From contig JBCBCN010000004.1 in the NCBI GenBank assembly GCA_038530555.1, forward strand, positions 269,318 to 333,317: 64,000 bases of DNA. Reading direction: 5' to 3'. A program made the position numbers and the translations under genes. The DNA is from HKCCE3408 sp038530555 (GTDB taxonomy: Bacteria > Pseudomonadota > Alphaproteobacteria > Rhodobacterales > Rhodobacteraceae). The notes beneath the pieces were generated by a model. It saw only the letters and a list, made by a program, of their open reading frames with translations. It ran no database searches and had not been told where the DNA came from. Below are positions 1-8,834 of this stretch, one piece after another. How positions within the stretch are numbered: position 1 is the stretch's first letter; every line of letters starts with the position of its first letter.

Positions 1-1
1 G

Positions 2-1486
2 ACTGCGCTTGAGCTCCTGCCGATCCATGCCTTTCTCGATGATCGGTTTCTCACCGATCTGGGGCTCAGCAATTACTGGGGCTATCAGAGCATCGGCTTT
101 TTCGCGCCCGAGCCGCGCTATCTGTCTTCCGGGCGGATCGAGGAGGTGCAGAGCGCCATTGCCGGGCTTCATGAGGCCGGGCTCGAGGTGCTCCTCGACG
201 TGGTCTACAACCATACCGGCGAGGGCAATGAGCTTGGCCCCACGCTCAGCTTTCGCGGCCTGGACAATGCGAGCTATTACCGACTGCTGCCCCAGGACCG
301 TTCGAAATACATCAACGACACCGGCACCGGGAACACGGTCAATGCCGAACACCCGATGGTCCTGCGCCTGATCCTCGATTCCTTGCGCTATTGGGTCGAG
401 GTGATGGGCGCCGATGGCTTCCGCTTCGATCTCTGCGCCACTTTGGGCCGCCGCGCCAAGGGGTTTGACCTCAGCGCGCCGTTCTTCGCCGCCATCCGCC
501 AGGATCCGGTGCTCTCGGGGGTCAAACTGATCGCGGAGCCTTGGGATATCGGGCCGGGCGGCTATCAGCTCGGCGCCTTTCCCACGCCCTTTCACGAATG
601 GAACGACAAGTTTCGCGACGGCGCGCGGCGCTATTGGCGCGGGGATCGCGGCCGCATCGCCGATCTGGCGGACCGGCTCTCGGGCTCAGCCACGCAATTC
701 GACCATTCCGCCCGCCCCGCCACCGCGTCGATCAACCTGATCACCGCCCATGACGGCTTTACCCTGCGCGATCTGACCGAATACCTGGAGCGCCATAACG
801 AGGCGAATGGCGAGGGCAACCGCGACGGGCACGGGGCGAACTACTCCGACAATTTCGGCGTGGAAGGCCCGAGCGACGATCCGGAGATCGAGGCCGCCCG
901 CGCACAACGCCGCCGCAACCTTCTGGCCACGCTGTTTCTGTCGCAGGGCACGCCGATGCTTTTGGCGGGCGATGAGATCGCCAATACCCAGGGCGGCAAC
1001 AACAACGCCTATGCGCAAGACAATGAGACCGGTTGGATCGATTGGGCGGGCGCCGATGACGCGCTCTACCGCTTTACCCAACGCCTGATCGCCTTTCGTC
1101 AGCACCACCCAATTCTGCGCCAGCGCCGCTTTCTGCATAGCCGCGAACGCCCGGCGGACGGCCTGCCCGACCTGTTCTGGTGGCGCGCCGACGGCGACAT
1201 GATGGAAGACGGCGATTGGCGGCGCGAAGGGCCGCTATGTGCGGAGCTGCGCATGGCTTCCGACACACCGTTCTATGCTGAGACGGAAGTTGCGATTTAC
1301 CTGATCTTCAACCGTGGCAAGGCCTGCGAGGTGGTCCTGCCGCCCACGCCCGAAACCCGCGCCTGGCGGCTCGCGATCGACACGTCGCTCGCCGATGGCG
1401 GCAGCGCGGACCGCACCTGTCGCGGCCGAACTGCGGTGCCTGCGGCCAGCGTTTTGGCCCTGGTCCTTGAGCGCGCGGATGGCTGA
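2..1486 (+). CDS. glgX: glycogen debranching enzyme GlgX (5'-partial)
   Basis: The open frame enters from the window edge, so the N-terminus is missing. GlgX is a GH13 isoamylase-type enzyme that removes alpha-1,6 branches from phosphorylase-limited glycogen in the cytosol. Visible GH13 landmarks in order are NYWGY, DVVYNHT, the nucleophile region FRFDLC, the acid/base region LIAEPWD, the transition-state Asp region TAHDGF, and the GlgX-typical GDE...QGGNNNAY segment. The stop overlaps the malQ start by 8 nt, so the two genes are translationally coupled in a glycogen operon whose other members must lie upstream. No truncation is seen within the visible part. Confidence 0.95.
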   Translation, partial: TALELLPIHAFLDDRFLTDLGLSNYWGYQSIGFFAPEPRYLSSGRIEEVQSAIAGLHEAGLEVLLDVVYNHTGEGNELGPTLSFRGLDNASYYRLLPQDRSKYINDTGTGNTVNAEHPMVLRLILDSLRYWVEVMGADGFRFDLCATLGRRAKGFDLSAPFFAAIRQDPVLSGVKLIAEPWDIGPGGYQLGAFPTPFHEWNDKFRDGARRYWRGDRGRIADLADRLSGSATQFDHSARPATASINLITAHDGFTLRDLTEYLERHNEANGEGNRDGHGANYSDNFGVEGPSDDPEIEAARAQRRRNLLATLFLSQGTPMLLAGDEIANTQGGNNNAYAQDNETGWIDWAGADDALYRFTQRLIAFRQHHPILRQRRFLHSRERPADGLPDLFWWRADGDMMEDGDWRREGPLCAELRMASDTPFYAETEVAIYLIFNRGKACEVVLPPTPETRAWRLAIDTSLADGGSADRTCRGRTAVPAASVLALVLERADG

Positions 1487-3377
1487 CCCCCTGGTGGTGC
1501 TGGCCGCCGCGATGGGGATCGATGCGGCCTATAAGGGGGTCGATGGAAAGCTCCGGGAGGTGCCGCTCGAAACCCTGCGCGCGCTTCTGGCGGCGATGGA
1601 GGTCCCTGCCGAGACCCCGGTGGAGGCTCGAAAACGGCTGTCTGAGCTTGAGCATGAGCACGCCGAACGCGTCCTGGCGCCATACTATGTCCTCACCGCC
1701 GAGACGCCATCCGATCTGGGCCTGTACGATTGGCAGGTCACGACCGAGACCGGCGCGCATTTGGAGGGAAGCGGCCCCCTGCCCGCGCTGCCCAATGGCA
1801 TCCACTGGCTTATGATCGGCGAGACCCGCGCGCCGCTTCTGAGCGCGCCCGACACCCTGCCGTTGCCCGCAAGGTCTTGGGGCCTGACCGTGCCGCTTTG
1901 GGGTTTGAAGGGCGCGGGACGGGCGGGGATTGGCGACACGCGCGATCTGGGCGACTGGGCCGAGGCGCTGGCGCCGCTGGGCGCGTCTTTTCTGGGCCTG
2001 AACCCTGTTCATGCGGGCTTTCCCACGGATGCCAGCGCCTATTCGCCCTACACCCCCTCTCACAGACGACGTTGGAACCTGCTGCATATTCCCACCGGTG
2101 ACAGTGGTGCGGAGCGCGGGCCACTCATCGACTATGCCACTGAGATCCCGGCCAAACTGGCCGCGCTGCGCGCCCAGCATGCCACCGAGCCGCACGCGGC
2201 GGACTTTGCCGCCTGGCGTGCAAACCAAGGCGCGGGCCTGGAGAGCTTCGCCACCTACCAGGCCCTGGCCGAACGTCACACTGCGACCTGGGATGCCTGG
2301 CCCGACGCGCTCCGCGATCCGGCCTCGGGCGCCGTGCAGCACGCCGCGCGGGAGCTTGCCGCCGAGATCGACTTCTACGCCTGGACGCAATGGCGGGCCG
2401 AGACCGAGCTGGCCCGGGCGCAAGCCCGCGCGCGGCAATCGGGGCTGCTCTATGGGCTTTATCTCGACCTGGCCGTGGGCACTCATCCCCATGGCGCCGA
2501 GACCTGGGAGGATCGCGAGAGCTTTGCCCGTGGCGTCTCGCTCGGGGCGCCGCCCGATGCTTTCTCGCCCGAAGGTCAAACCTGGGGCCTCGCGCCGTTC
2601 TCGCCCGCGCGCCTGATCGCGACCGGCTTTCAGGCCCTGGCCGAGACGCTGCGCGTGCAACTCCGCCATGCCCGGATGCTTCGCATTGATCATATCCTGG
2701 GCTTTCAACGCGCCTTCTGGGTGCCGCAGAACAGTACGGCGGGCGGCTATGTGACGATGCCGCTGGATGCCATGCTGGCCGTTGCGCGGATCGAGGCCTG
2801 CCGGGCCGGTGCGGTGCTGATCGGTGAGGATCTGGGCAATGTGCCCGGCGGATTGCGGCGAGATCTGAAGGCTTCGGGGCTCCTTGGCTGTCAGGTCGCG
2901 ATGTTCGATGCGCCGAACGAACAGACCCCCGACATGACCCCCGATCTGCGCCTGCTGAGCTTTTCGACGCATGATTTGCCAACCTGGCGCGGCTGGCGCG
3001 GGGCGGCGGATATCGAGGCGCGCCGCGCGATCGGGCTGGTCAGCGCGCCCGAGGCAGCCCGGCTGAGCGAGGCGCGCCACAAAGAGGTGGCGAAGTTTGA
3101 CCAAACCCTCGCCCCCGGCGCTGATCCAGAGGCCAGCACGGCGCTGCACGAGACCCTGGCCGCGCAGCCTGCGCAAATGCTGGCCGTGCAGGTCGAAAAC
3201 CTCCTGGAAATCCGCGATCAGCCGAACCTGCCCGGCGTGGTCGAGGCCTATCCCAATTGGCGTCAGCGCCTGCCCGAGGGCGCGTTAAGCCGCGTGGCGG
3301 GCGCAAAGAATTTGTCCGATGTGATGCGCGCAGCGGGGCGGAGCCCGGAGATAGAGGACCCGATGTCCGCGAAATGA
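1479..3377 (+). CDS. malQ: 4-alpha-glucanotransferase (amylomaltase)
   Basis: GH77 enzyme of 632 residues that transfers alpha-1,4-glucan chains between maltodextrins and glucose, recycling the short glucans left by glycogen phosphorylase and GlgX. The GH77 catalytic landmarks are present: RIDHILG with the nucleophile Asp, GEDLGNVP with the acid/base Glu, and STHDLPT with the third Asp. The ATG at 1479 is chosen because it starts the conserved protein and overlaps the glgX stop; the frame stays open 165 nt upstream but that part is an out-of-frame copy of the glgX end. The length fits the family. It is the last gene of the glg operon here. Confidence 0.95.
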   Translation: MADPLVVLAAAMGIDAAYKGVDGKLREVPLETLRALLAAMEVPAETPVEARKRLSELEHEHAERVLAPYYVLTAETPSDLGLYDWQVTTETGAHLEGSGPLPALPNGIHWLMIGETRAPLLSAPDTLPLPARSWGLTVPLWGLKGAGRAGIGDTRDLGDWAEALAPLGASFLGLNPVHAGFPTDASAYSPYTPSHRRRWNLLHIPTGDSGAERGPLIDYATEIPAKLAALRAQHATEPHAADFAAWRANQGAGLESFATYQALAERHTATWDAWPDALRDPASGAVQHAARELAAEIDFYAWTQWRAETELARAQARARQSGLLYGLYLDLAVGTHPHGAETWEDRESFARGVSLGAPPDAFSPEGQTWGLAPFSPARLIATGFQALAETLRVQLRHARMLRIDHILGFQRAFWVPQNSTAGGYVTMPLDAMLAVARIEACRAGAVLIGEDLGNVPGGLRRDLKASGLLGCQVAMFDAPNEQTPDMTPDLRLLSFSTHDLPTWRGWRGAADIEARRAIGLVSAPEAARLSEARHKEVAKFDQTLAPGADPEASTALHETLAAQPAQMLAVQVENLLEIRDQPNLPGVVEAYPNWRQRLPEGALSRVAGAKNLSDVMRAAGRSPEIEDPMSAK

Positions 3378-3566
3378 CACGCCGCGCGGCGTCTATCGGC
3401 AGCAAGCGACCCATTTACTTGCACTCGCAATCATTTTCAGCCCGCAAGTTGCCAAATCCCTTGCGATGAAGATCATTACCGGCAGTCTTGGCGCCGGGGT
3501 GAGACCCCTCATATGAACAGATGCGGTCGCATGCCTTGTTAAATGCGGCCGTCACGGGAGGACGTT

Positions 3567-4577
3567 ATGAAGAAATTTACCATCGCCGCGCTCGCGGCGA
3601 GCCTTTCGCTGTCTGGCGGCGCGCTGAGCGCTCAAGACGATGTCGAATACATCCTGGCCACCGCCTCGACCGGCGGCACGTATTATCCGGTCGGCGTGGC
3701 GCTGGCGACCCTGGTCAAAGTCCGGCTCGAGCCCGGAAATGGCATCGGCATGTCGGCCATCTCCTCGGCTGGCTCCGGCGAGAACGTTCGCCTGATCCGC
3801 GAGGGCGAGGCACAATTCGGCATCATGCAGGGCCTCTTTGGCTTCTACGCCGCCAGCGGCACCGGCCCTGTCGCGGAATCCGGCCCGCAGGAGCATCTGC
3901 GCTCGGTCTCGATGCTGTGGCAGAATGTCGAGCATTTCGTCATCGACAACGAGTACCTCGACACCGGCACCATGGCCGATTTCCTGGCCATCCCGGAAGG
4001 CAGCTCGATGGCGCTTGGCCGCCAGAACTCGGGCACCATCGGCTCAAACCGGACGGTCCTCGAAGGCTTCGGCGTGGACATGGACAACACCTATGACCTG
4101 GTCTTTGCAGGCTATGGTCCCTCGGCCGAGGCGCTGCAGAACGGCCAGGTTGAAGGCATCGGCACGCCGGCCGGTCCGCCTGTGGGCGCGATCAGCCAGC
4201 TGATGGCGGCGGCAGGCGACAGCGTGACCCTGCTGTCCTTCACGGAAGAAGAAGCCGCGCAGGCCGACAATGGCCGCAACCTCTGGACGCCCTACACCAT
4301 CGCCGCAGGCACCTATCCGGGCCAGGATGAGGACGTCCAAACAATCGCGCAGCCGAACTTCCTGGCGACCCATGCAGACCTGCCTGAGGAGCATGTCTAC
4401 CTGATCACCCAGGCGGTCTATGAGAACCTCGAGTTCCTCAATGCAATCCACCCGGCCACGCGCGCCATCGCTATCGAGAACGCGATTGCGGGCCTGCCGG
4501 TGCCGCTGCATCCCGGAGCTCAGCGCTTCTATGAGGAGCAGGGCATCGAGATCCCGGAGCGTCTGATCGCCAACTGA
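3567..4577 (+). CDS. TAXI-family TRAP transporter solute-binding protein
   Basis: A 336-residue periplasmic binding protein. Residues 1-22 form a Sec signal peptide (KK, hydrophobic stretch, cleavage near LSA/QDD). The mature start contains the TAXI-family signature region ATASTGGTYYPVG, and a GGxxG-like NSGTIGSNR segment follows. TAXI proteins capture small carboxylates or amino acids for a Na+-driven TRAP permease; the ligand cannot be read from sequence. An upstream in-frame ATG at 3543 exists, but the GGGAGG ribosome site about 7 nt before 3567 and the signal peptide support the later start. The fused permease follows 150 nt downstream. Confidence 0.93.
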   Translation: MKKFTIAALAASLSLSGGALSAQDDVEYILATASTGGTYYPVGVALATLVKVRLEPGNGIGMSAISSAGSGENVRLIREGEAQFGIMQGLFGFYAASGTGPVAESGPQEHLRSVSMLWQNVEHFVIDNEYLDTGTMADFLAIPEGSSMALGRQNSGTIGSNRTVLEGFGVDMDNTYDLVFAGYGPSAEALQNGQVEGIGTPAGPPVGAISQLMAAAGDSVTLLSFTEEEAAQADNGRNLWTPYTIAAGTYPGQDEDVQTIAQPNFLATHADLPEEHVYLITQAVYENLEFLNAIHPATRAIAIENAIAGLPVPLHPGAQRFYEEQGIEIPERLIAN

Positions 4578-4593
4578 TCGCGGCCTTGCCGCA

Positions 4594-4620
4594 GCGCGCG
4601 CCTGGGCTTTGGGCGCGCGC
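4594..4620 (+). terminator. hairpin between TAXI binding protein and permease genes
   Basis: A perfect 9-bp stem (GCGCGCGCC / GGCGCGCGC) with a 9-nt loop, no U-tract. It lies 17 nt after the binding-protein stop. An intercistronic hairpin like this could partly terminate transcription or stabilise the upstream mRNA end, giving more binding protein than permease. The role is inferred. Confidence 0.5.
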
Positions 4621-4727
4621 CAAGACCATCAGACCGGCGGGCCAGTATTTGGATCCGCCGCTTTGAGCGCCCGGGCACCACGAACAAGATCGGCATTCGG
4701 GGAAAGGCAATCGGGGGAGGACCGGCC

Positions 4728-6875
4728 ATGGCCGAAAGCGACAAAAACACCGCTGCTGACGAAAAAGACGAAGACGGCGCCGCGCAGCGCAGCTTTACCG
4801 GCACCGCCGGGCAGATCCTGACGCTCGCTTGCGCAGCCTTTGCAGCTTTGCACATCTACCTGGCCTTCGACCCCTTCCTGTCCGAGCTGCAACGCAACGC
4901 CTATCACTTCGCAGGCTTCGCCCTTTTGGCCGCCCTCCTCTATCCGATGACGCGGTCGACCGGCGGGCGCGGCGCGCTGATTTTCGACGCGGTCTTCGGC
5001 GCGCTTGTGGCCATCGGCGCGGTGCATTTGGCCAATGCCGAAAACGCCATCTACGACCGGGGCGTGAACTTGGTCACGCTGGACTGGATCGCCATCGTGA
5101 TCGTCATCCTCGGCGCGATTGAGCTGACGCGGCGGCTGACCGGGTTGGTGATCCCGACGCTCATCGTCCTGTCGCTCACCTATGTCTCCTATTGGGGCGC
5201 CTGGATCGACGGGGTGTTTTCCTTCCCGGGCCTCAGCCTGGAGACCGTCGCCTTCCGCTCGATCTACAATGACGAGGCGATGTTCGGCACCATCGCACGG
5301 ATCTCCTCGACTTACGTTTTCCTCTTCATCATCTTCGGCGCCTTCCTGATCCGCTCGGGCGCGGGGGAGTTTGTCATCAACTTGGCCCGCGCTGTCGCAG
5401 GCAAGCTTGTCGGCGGCCCGGGCATCGTGGCCGTTATCGCCTCGGGCCTCACCGGCACGATCTCGGGCTCCGCTGTCGCCAACACCGCCTCGACCGGCGT
5501 GATCACAATTCCGCTGATGAAACGCGCGGGCTTTCGGCCGAAATTCGCGGGCGGGGTCGAGGCCGCCGCCTCCACCGGGGGCCAGCTGATGCCGCCCATC
5601 ATGGGCGCGGGCGCCTTCGTCATGGCCAGCTTCACGGCGATTTCCTATGAGATCATCATCGCGATGGCCGCCCTGCCCGCCCTGCTTTATTTTCTGTCGG
5701 TGGCCTTCTTCGTGCGCATCGAAGCGCAGCGCGAGAACATCCCGCCACTGCCCGCCGAGGGCCAAACGCTCGGCCGTGCCTTCCGCGAAAACGGCGCCTC
5801 GTTCCTTATTCCCATCGCGCTTTTGATCACCATGCTGGTGATGGGCTTCACGCCGACCTATGCGGCTGTCTTCGGGATCATCGCAGTCATCGCTTCGAGC
5901 TGGCTCACGCAGAGCCCGATGGGCCCGCGCGCCGTCTTTGAGGCGCTCGCCATGGGCACGCGGTCCATGGTCCTGACCGCCGTGCTCCTTTGCGCCGTGG
6001 GCCTGGTGGTCAACGTGATCGCGACCGCAGGCGTGGGCAACACATTCAGCCTGATGATCGCCTCATGGTCGGGCGGCAATATCCTTATTGCGATCCTGCT
6101 CATCGCCATCGCCAGTCTGGTTCTCGGCATGGGGCTACCTGTCACGGCGGCCTATATCGTGCTCGCCACGCTCTCGGCGCCGGCGCTTGCGGGCATGATC
6201 TCGGACCAGTTCGTGATCGCGCAACTGGCGGCAGGCACGCTCGATCCGTCGGCCACGGCGATCTTGATGCTGGGCGCGCCGGAGGCGGCCGGGATGCTTG
6301 GCCAAGCGATGGAGTACCGAGATGCGGCAGCGCTCGTGGGCGGTCTGCCGCTTGAGATCGCAGCACCCCTGCGCGACGCGGTCGTGCCCCAGGAAATCGC
6401 CGTCTCCGCGCTGCTGTCAGCCCATATGATCATCTTCTGGCTCAGCCAGGACAGCAATGTCACCCCGCCCGTGGCGCTCGCCGCTTTCACGGCTGCGGCC
6501 ATCGCCAAGGCGCCCGCCATGGGCACGGGCGTGGCCTCCTGGAAGCTCGCCAAAGGCCTCTACATCGTGCCGGTGCTTTTCGCCTATACCCCGCTTTTGT
6601 CCGGTGATTGGCCCGCGATGCTGCGGGTCTTCGTCTTCGCGGTGATCGGGCTTTATGCCCTGGCCGCGGCGCTTCAGGGCTGTATGGAGCGACCTCTGGG
6701 CCTGGTCGGGCGCGCGCTGGCCGGCGTTGCGGGCGTCGCCTGTATGTGGCCTGAGCCCGTTTGGGTAAACCTTGCGGGCGGTGCTGCGGTCGTGGCGCTT
6801 TTGGTGCTCAATCTACGCATGCCGCGCGCCGTGCGAGCGGGGTCAGACGCGACGAGCGGGGCCGCTGCGGAGTAA
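4728..6875 (+). CDS. TRAP transporter fused permease (4TM + 12TM)
   Basis: A 715-residue inner-membrane protein of the TAXI-TRAP type, in which the small DctQ-like and large DctM-like membrane subunits are fused. The N-terminal about 150 residues hold roughly four hydrophobic segments and the rest is DctM-like. Family features visible are SGLTGTISGSAVANTASTG, GGQLMPPIMGAGAFVMA and LGMGLPVTAAYIVLA, the conserved Gly/Pro-rich substrate and Na+ binding regions. A strong ribosome site (GGGGGAGGA) precedes the ATG. Together with the upstream binding protein it is a complete importer for an unidentified organic acid or related solute. Confidence 0.95.
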   Translation: MAESDKNTAADEKDEDGAAQRSFTGTAGQILTLACAAFAALHIYLAFDPFLSELQRNAYHFAGFALLAALLYPMTRSTGGRGALIFDAVFGALVAIGAVHLANAENAIYDRGVNLVTLDWIAIVIVILGAIELTRRLTGLVIPTLIVLSLTYVSYWGAWIDGVFSFPGLSLETVAFRSIYNDEAMFGTIARISSTYVFLFIIFGAFLIRSGAGEFVINLARAVAGKLVGGPGIVAVIASGLTGTISGSAVANTASTGVITIPLMKRAGFRPKFAGGVEAAASTGGQLMPPIMGAGAFVMASFTAISYEIIIAMAALPALLYFLSVAFFVRIEAQRENIPPLPAEGQTLGRAFRENGASFLIPIALLITMLVMGFTPTYAAVFGIIAVIASSWLTQSPMGPRAVFEALAMGTRSMVLTAVLLCAVGLVVNVIATAGVGNTFSLMIASWSGGNILIAILLIAIASLVLGMGLPVTAAYIVLATLSAPALAGMISDQFVIAQLAAGTLDPSATAILMLGAPEAAGMLGQAMEYRDAAALVGGLPLEIAAPLRDAVVPQEIAVSALLSAHMIIFWLSQDSNVTPPVALAAFTAAAIAKAPAMGTGVASWKLAKGLYIVPVLFAYTPLLSGDWPAMLRVFVFAVIGLYALAAALQGCMERPLGLVGRALAGVAGVACMWPEPVWVNLAGGAAVVALLVLNLRMPRAVRAGSDATSGAAAE

Positions 6876-6905
6876 TCGAGCGTCGCTGCCAGGGTATGTT
6901 TCGCC

Positions 6906-6959
6906 GCGCTGCGTCCGTGCGCCGCAGCGCCTTCAGCTCAGCGCGTGTTTTTGTTTTTT
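6906..6959 (+). terminator. possible terminator after the TRAP operon
   Basis: A perfect 8-bp stem GCGCTGCG / CGCAGCGC (6906-6913 with 6923-6930, 9-nt loop) followed 16 nt later by a T-rich run at 6947-6959. The gap between stem and T-run is longer than in a textbook intrinsic terminator. A second 7-bp hairpin CCCTTGC/GCAAGGG sits at 6975-6991. The remaining intergenic DNA to 7138 shows no gene. Confidence 0.4.
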
Positions 6960-7091
6960 CAGAACGCTTTAGCGCCCTTGCGGCGCAAGGGGGACGCCGC
7001 GCTGTGCCCATATCCAAAGCAGAGTTTCATAGACGTGCTTGATTATTCCGAGCAAAACACTCAGAAAGTCGGAAAGACATTTTAGCATACT

Positions 7092-7103
7092 GTTGTATAC
7101 AAC
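7092..7103. promoter_or_regulatory. perfect 12-bp palindrome, candidate GntR-type operator
   Basis: GTTGTATACAAC is a perfect palindrome 36 nt before the start of the unknown three-gene operon. Its TTGTATACAA core resembles operators of GntR/FCD-family regulators, known from the family in general. No regulator gene is adjacent. The position is compatible with repression at the promoter or with binding over the leader. Confidence 0.55.
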
Positions 7104-7138
7104 TTCACCTCCCCAAGCCCAGCCAGCAAAGACCGATC

Positions 7139-7672
7139 ATGAGCGAACCAGATCCCGATCCCTGCTGCGGCCGCCCCGTGGAAGACAAAGACAGCCTGCG
7201 CGCCGAGGCCGGACTGGATACAGCCGAACACGGCATCCTTGATATCGCGAGGTTCTATTTCTCCAGCTTTGCCCATCCCGACAGCCAAGCTTGGATGGCC
7301 GGGCTCGACACCGCGCAGGCGTTGTTCGGTGACGATGGCCCGCGCATCGCCGCGCGCGTCATGGATGTCCTGCGCGCCATGCGCTGCGCGCGACGCTCGA
7401 CCTTTATGTTCAACGCGCCCACTTGCCCCGGTTGCTCGCGCATCCTGACTGAGCATGAGCGCCGCCTGATCCAAGGCTTTGCCGCCCTGCGCCGAGGCGC
7501 CATGGGCCAGGCGCGCGTGGAGGCAATGATGCTGTGTGAGGGCAATCCGACGGGCGCGCTGCTTGACGCGATGCAAGCCCTGGCCGACGTTTTGCCCGGC
7601 ACCCAGGCGCCGCAGTACGCGCGCCCCCCCACCCAATCAGAAAGGACCGGCTATGCCGCGATCCCCCGCTAA
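7139..7672 (+). CDS. unknown protein A of a paralogue pair (CxxC-containing)
   Basis: A 177-residue soluble, mostly helical protein that I do not recognise. It has CC near the N-terminus (residues 9-10) and a CPGC motif about residue 98, which could bind a metal or be redox active. Its middle aligns with the second downstream gene (7842-8330): HPDSQAW versus RPESQAW, LTEHERRLIQGFAALRRG versus LTTDELLILGLLTAFSRD, and LLDAMQALADVL versus LRAARDLADAL. The partner lacks the CPGC cysteines. A palindromic operator candidate lies just upstream and the gene overlaps the next one by 20 nt. All-helical accessory chaperones (for example TorD-like) are a possible comparison, but nothing in the sequence proves it. 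Confidence 0.75.
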   Translation: MSEPDPDPCCGRPVEDKDSLRAEAGLDTAEHGILDIARFYFSSFAHPDSQAWMAGLDTAQALFGDDGPRIAARVMDVLRAMRCARRSTFMFNAPTCPGCSRILTEHERRLIQGFAALRRGAMGQARVEAMMLCEGNPTGALLDAMQALADVLPGTQAPQYARPPTQSERTGYAAIPR

Positions 7673-7838
7673 GACCAGCTTGGGCGAGCGCCTGAAAGAC
7701 CGGCTGGGAGAGATCCTGGACGGTCTCGCCGCTTTGCCGGGCCGCCTTACACCTGAGCCAGATCCCGTCCCGGTCAAGATTCCGGTGACGCCCGCTCGCC
7801 CGCCCCATCCCCACAACAGACACGCGCCGCGCGGCTGA
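7653..7838 (+). CDS. small basic protein, unknown function
   Basis: A 61-residue ORF overlapping the end of the preceding gene by 20 nt and ending 3 nt before the next start. A GAAAGGA ribosome site precedes its ATG. The N-terminal half is an amphipathic basic helix (LGERLKDRLGEILDGLAAL) and the C-terminal half is Pro/His/Arg-rich and probably disordered. The tight packing between two paralogues suggests it is a real co-translated gene. No family is recognised. Confidence 0.6.
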   Translation: MPRSPAKTSLGERLKDRLGEILDGLAALPGRLTPEPDPVPVKIPVTPARPPHPHNRHAPRG

Positions 7839-7841
7839 GCC

Positions 7842-8330
7842 ATGAGCGGCGCCTTCGATCAACCCGATGAGCGACTGGCCGATCTGGACCCGACGGCGCG
7901 GGCTCTGCTGCCGGTGCTTCGCCACGTCCTTGTCACGCTGGAGCGCCCAGAAAGTCAGGCCTGGCGCCTGGCCTTCTCAAGTGCTGCGCGGGGCTGGGGC
8001 GAAGCGCGCGGCCTGGCCCTGGCCTATCGCGCGCAGAGCTTTGTCGTCATGCTGAGTGCGGACCGCCCGCAGCCGCTGAGCTATAACGATCCGCTCGACC
8101 CGATCGACCGCGATGGCTTGACCACAGATGAATTGTTGATCCTTGGGCTTTTGACCGCGTTCAGCCGCGACGATGAGCTTGCCGCGCGGGCGTTTTTGGC
8201 GCGTCTGGTGTCCTTCGGCCCCGCCAAGGAGGCCACCCTACGCGCCGCTCGCGATCTGGCAGACGCCCTCGATCCCATGGGTCCTGCGCCGGTTTCGCAG
8301 CACCGCCCGGCGCTGCGCTTGGTGTCTTGA
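7842..8330 (+). CDS. unknown protein B of a paralogue pair
   Basis: A 162-residue soluble helical protein, third in the operon that starts at 7139. It is similar in order and spacing to the first gene product (SQAW motif near residue 46, LTTDEL helix near residue 92, C-terminal RDLADAL helix) but has no CPGC motif, so one copy kept putative metal or redox ligands and the other did not. No signal peptide or membrane segment. Function unknown; by position and pairing the two may form a heterodimer. Confidence 0.75.
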   Translation: MSGAFDQPDERLADLDPTARALLPVLRHVLVTLERPESQAWRLAFSSAARGWGEARGLALAYRAQSFVVMLSADRPQPLSYNDPLDPIDRDGLTTDELLILGLLTAFSRDDELAARAFLARLVSFGPAKEATLRAARDLADALDPMGPAPVSQHRPALRLVS

Positions 8331-8375
8331 GTGGGCTCGCCCGAGGCGGCCCAAATCGAACCGCCCCAAGTGCCG

Positions 8376-8711
8376 CTATTCGGCGGCCTGATCGGCCAGC
8401 TTGCCGATCTCCTGGATCGCGGTGAAGCCCTCGAATTGCGGGTGCCCTTCAAAGAGCTTGCGGGTCGTGCCGGCATTCTTATGCGCGTCGCGAAACTGTT
8501 GTGATCGGGTCCAGGCGGTGAAGGTCTCCTGGCTCGACCATACGGTGTGCGAGGCGTAGAGGATCAGGCCGTCGGACTCCGGGCCCTTGAGCATGTGGAA
8601 GCCTTCGAAGCCCTCGAGCGTCTGCAACTGGCTCTCGCGTCCGAGCCATACGGCCTCGAATTCCTCGGCATTCTCGGCGGGCACTTTGAAACGGTTCATG
8701 GCGATGAACAT
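8376..8711 (-). CDS. antibiotic-biosynthesis-monooxygenase (ABM) family protein, IsdG-like
   Basis: A 111-residue protein with a ferredoxin-like ABM fold (MFIAMNRFKV start, LEGFEGFHML middle, SQQFRDAHKNAG helix). Relatives include heme-degrading monooxygenases of the IsdG/HmoA type. The link to iron is supported by the siderophore-interacting protein gene upstream on the same strand. The ATG at 8711 is preferred over longer starts because it opens the conserved fold and has an AAAGGA ribosome site. The gap to the upstream gene carries direct and inverted repeats. Confidence 0.8.
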   Translation of the reverse strand: MFIAMNRFKVPAENAEEFEAVWLGRESQLQTLEGFEGFHMLKGPESDGLILYASHTVWSSQETFTAWTRSQQFRDAHKNAGTTRKLFEGHPQFEGFTAIQEIGKLADQAAE

Positions 8712-8790
8712 GGCGTCGTCCTTTTCGGTCGTTGCCCGTGGCCTTGGGGGCAGGGCCTTGGGGGCGGGGTCTGGTTGCCGACTTGGCGGC

Positions 8791-8820
8791 GTGATTTCAC
8801 ACATCGTGATTTCACACATG
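8791..8820. repeat. 15-bp tandem direct repeat upstream of the ABM gene
   Basis: Two copies of GTGATTTCACACAT(C/G) lie head to tail, 80-109 nt upstream of the ABM-family start codon. They could be a paired regulator site or a simple duplication. Confidence 0.7.
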
Positions 8821-8834
8821 GCGGCCCACATATT

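Noticed and set aside
1308..3176. 622-codon minus-strand open frame opposite malQ
   Set aside because: Complementary shadow of a well-supported GH77 gene in high-GC DNA; the translation is Arg/Gly/Gln-rich without any domain.
4629..5765. 378-codon minus-strand open frame opposite the TRAP permease
   Set aside because: Antisense shadow of a clear membrane protein; composition is Gly/Asp/Arg-rich and matches no family.
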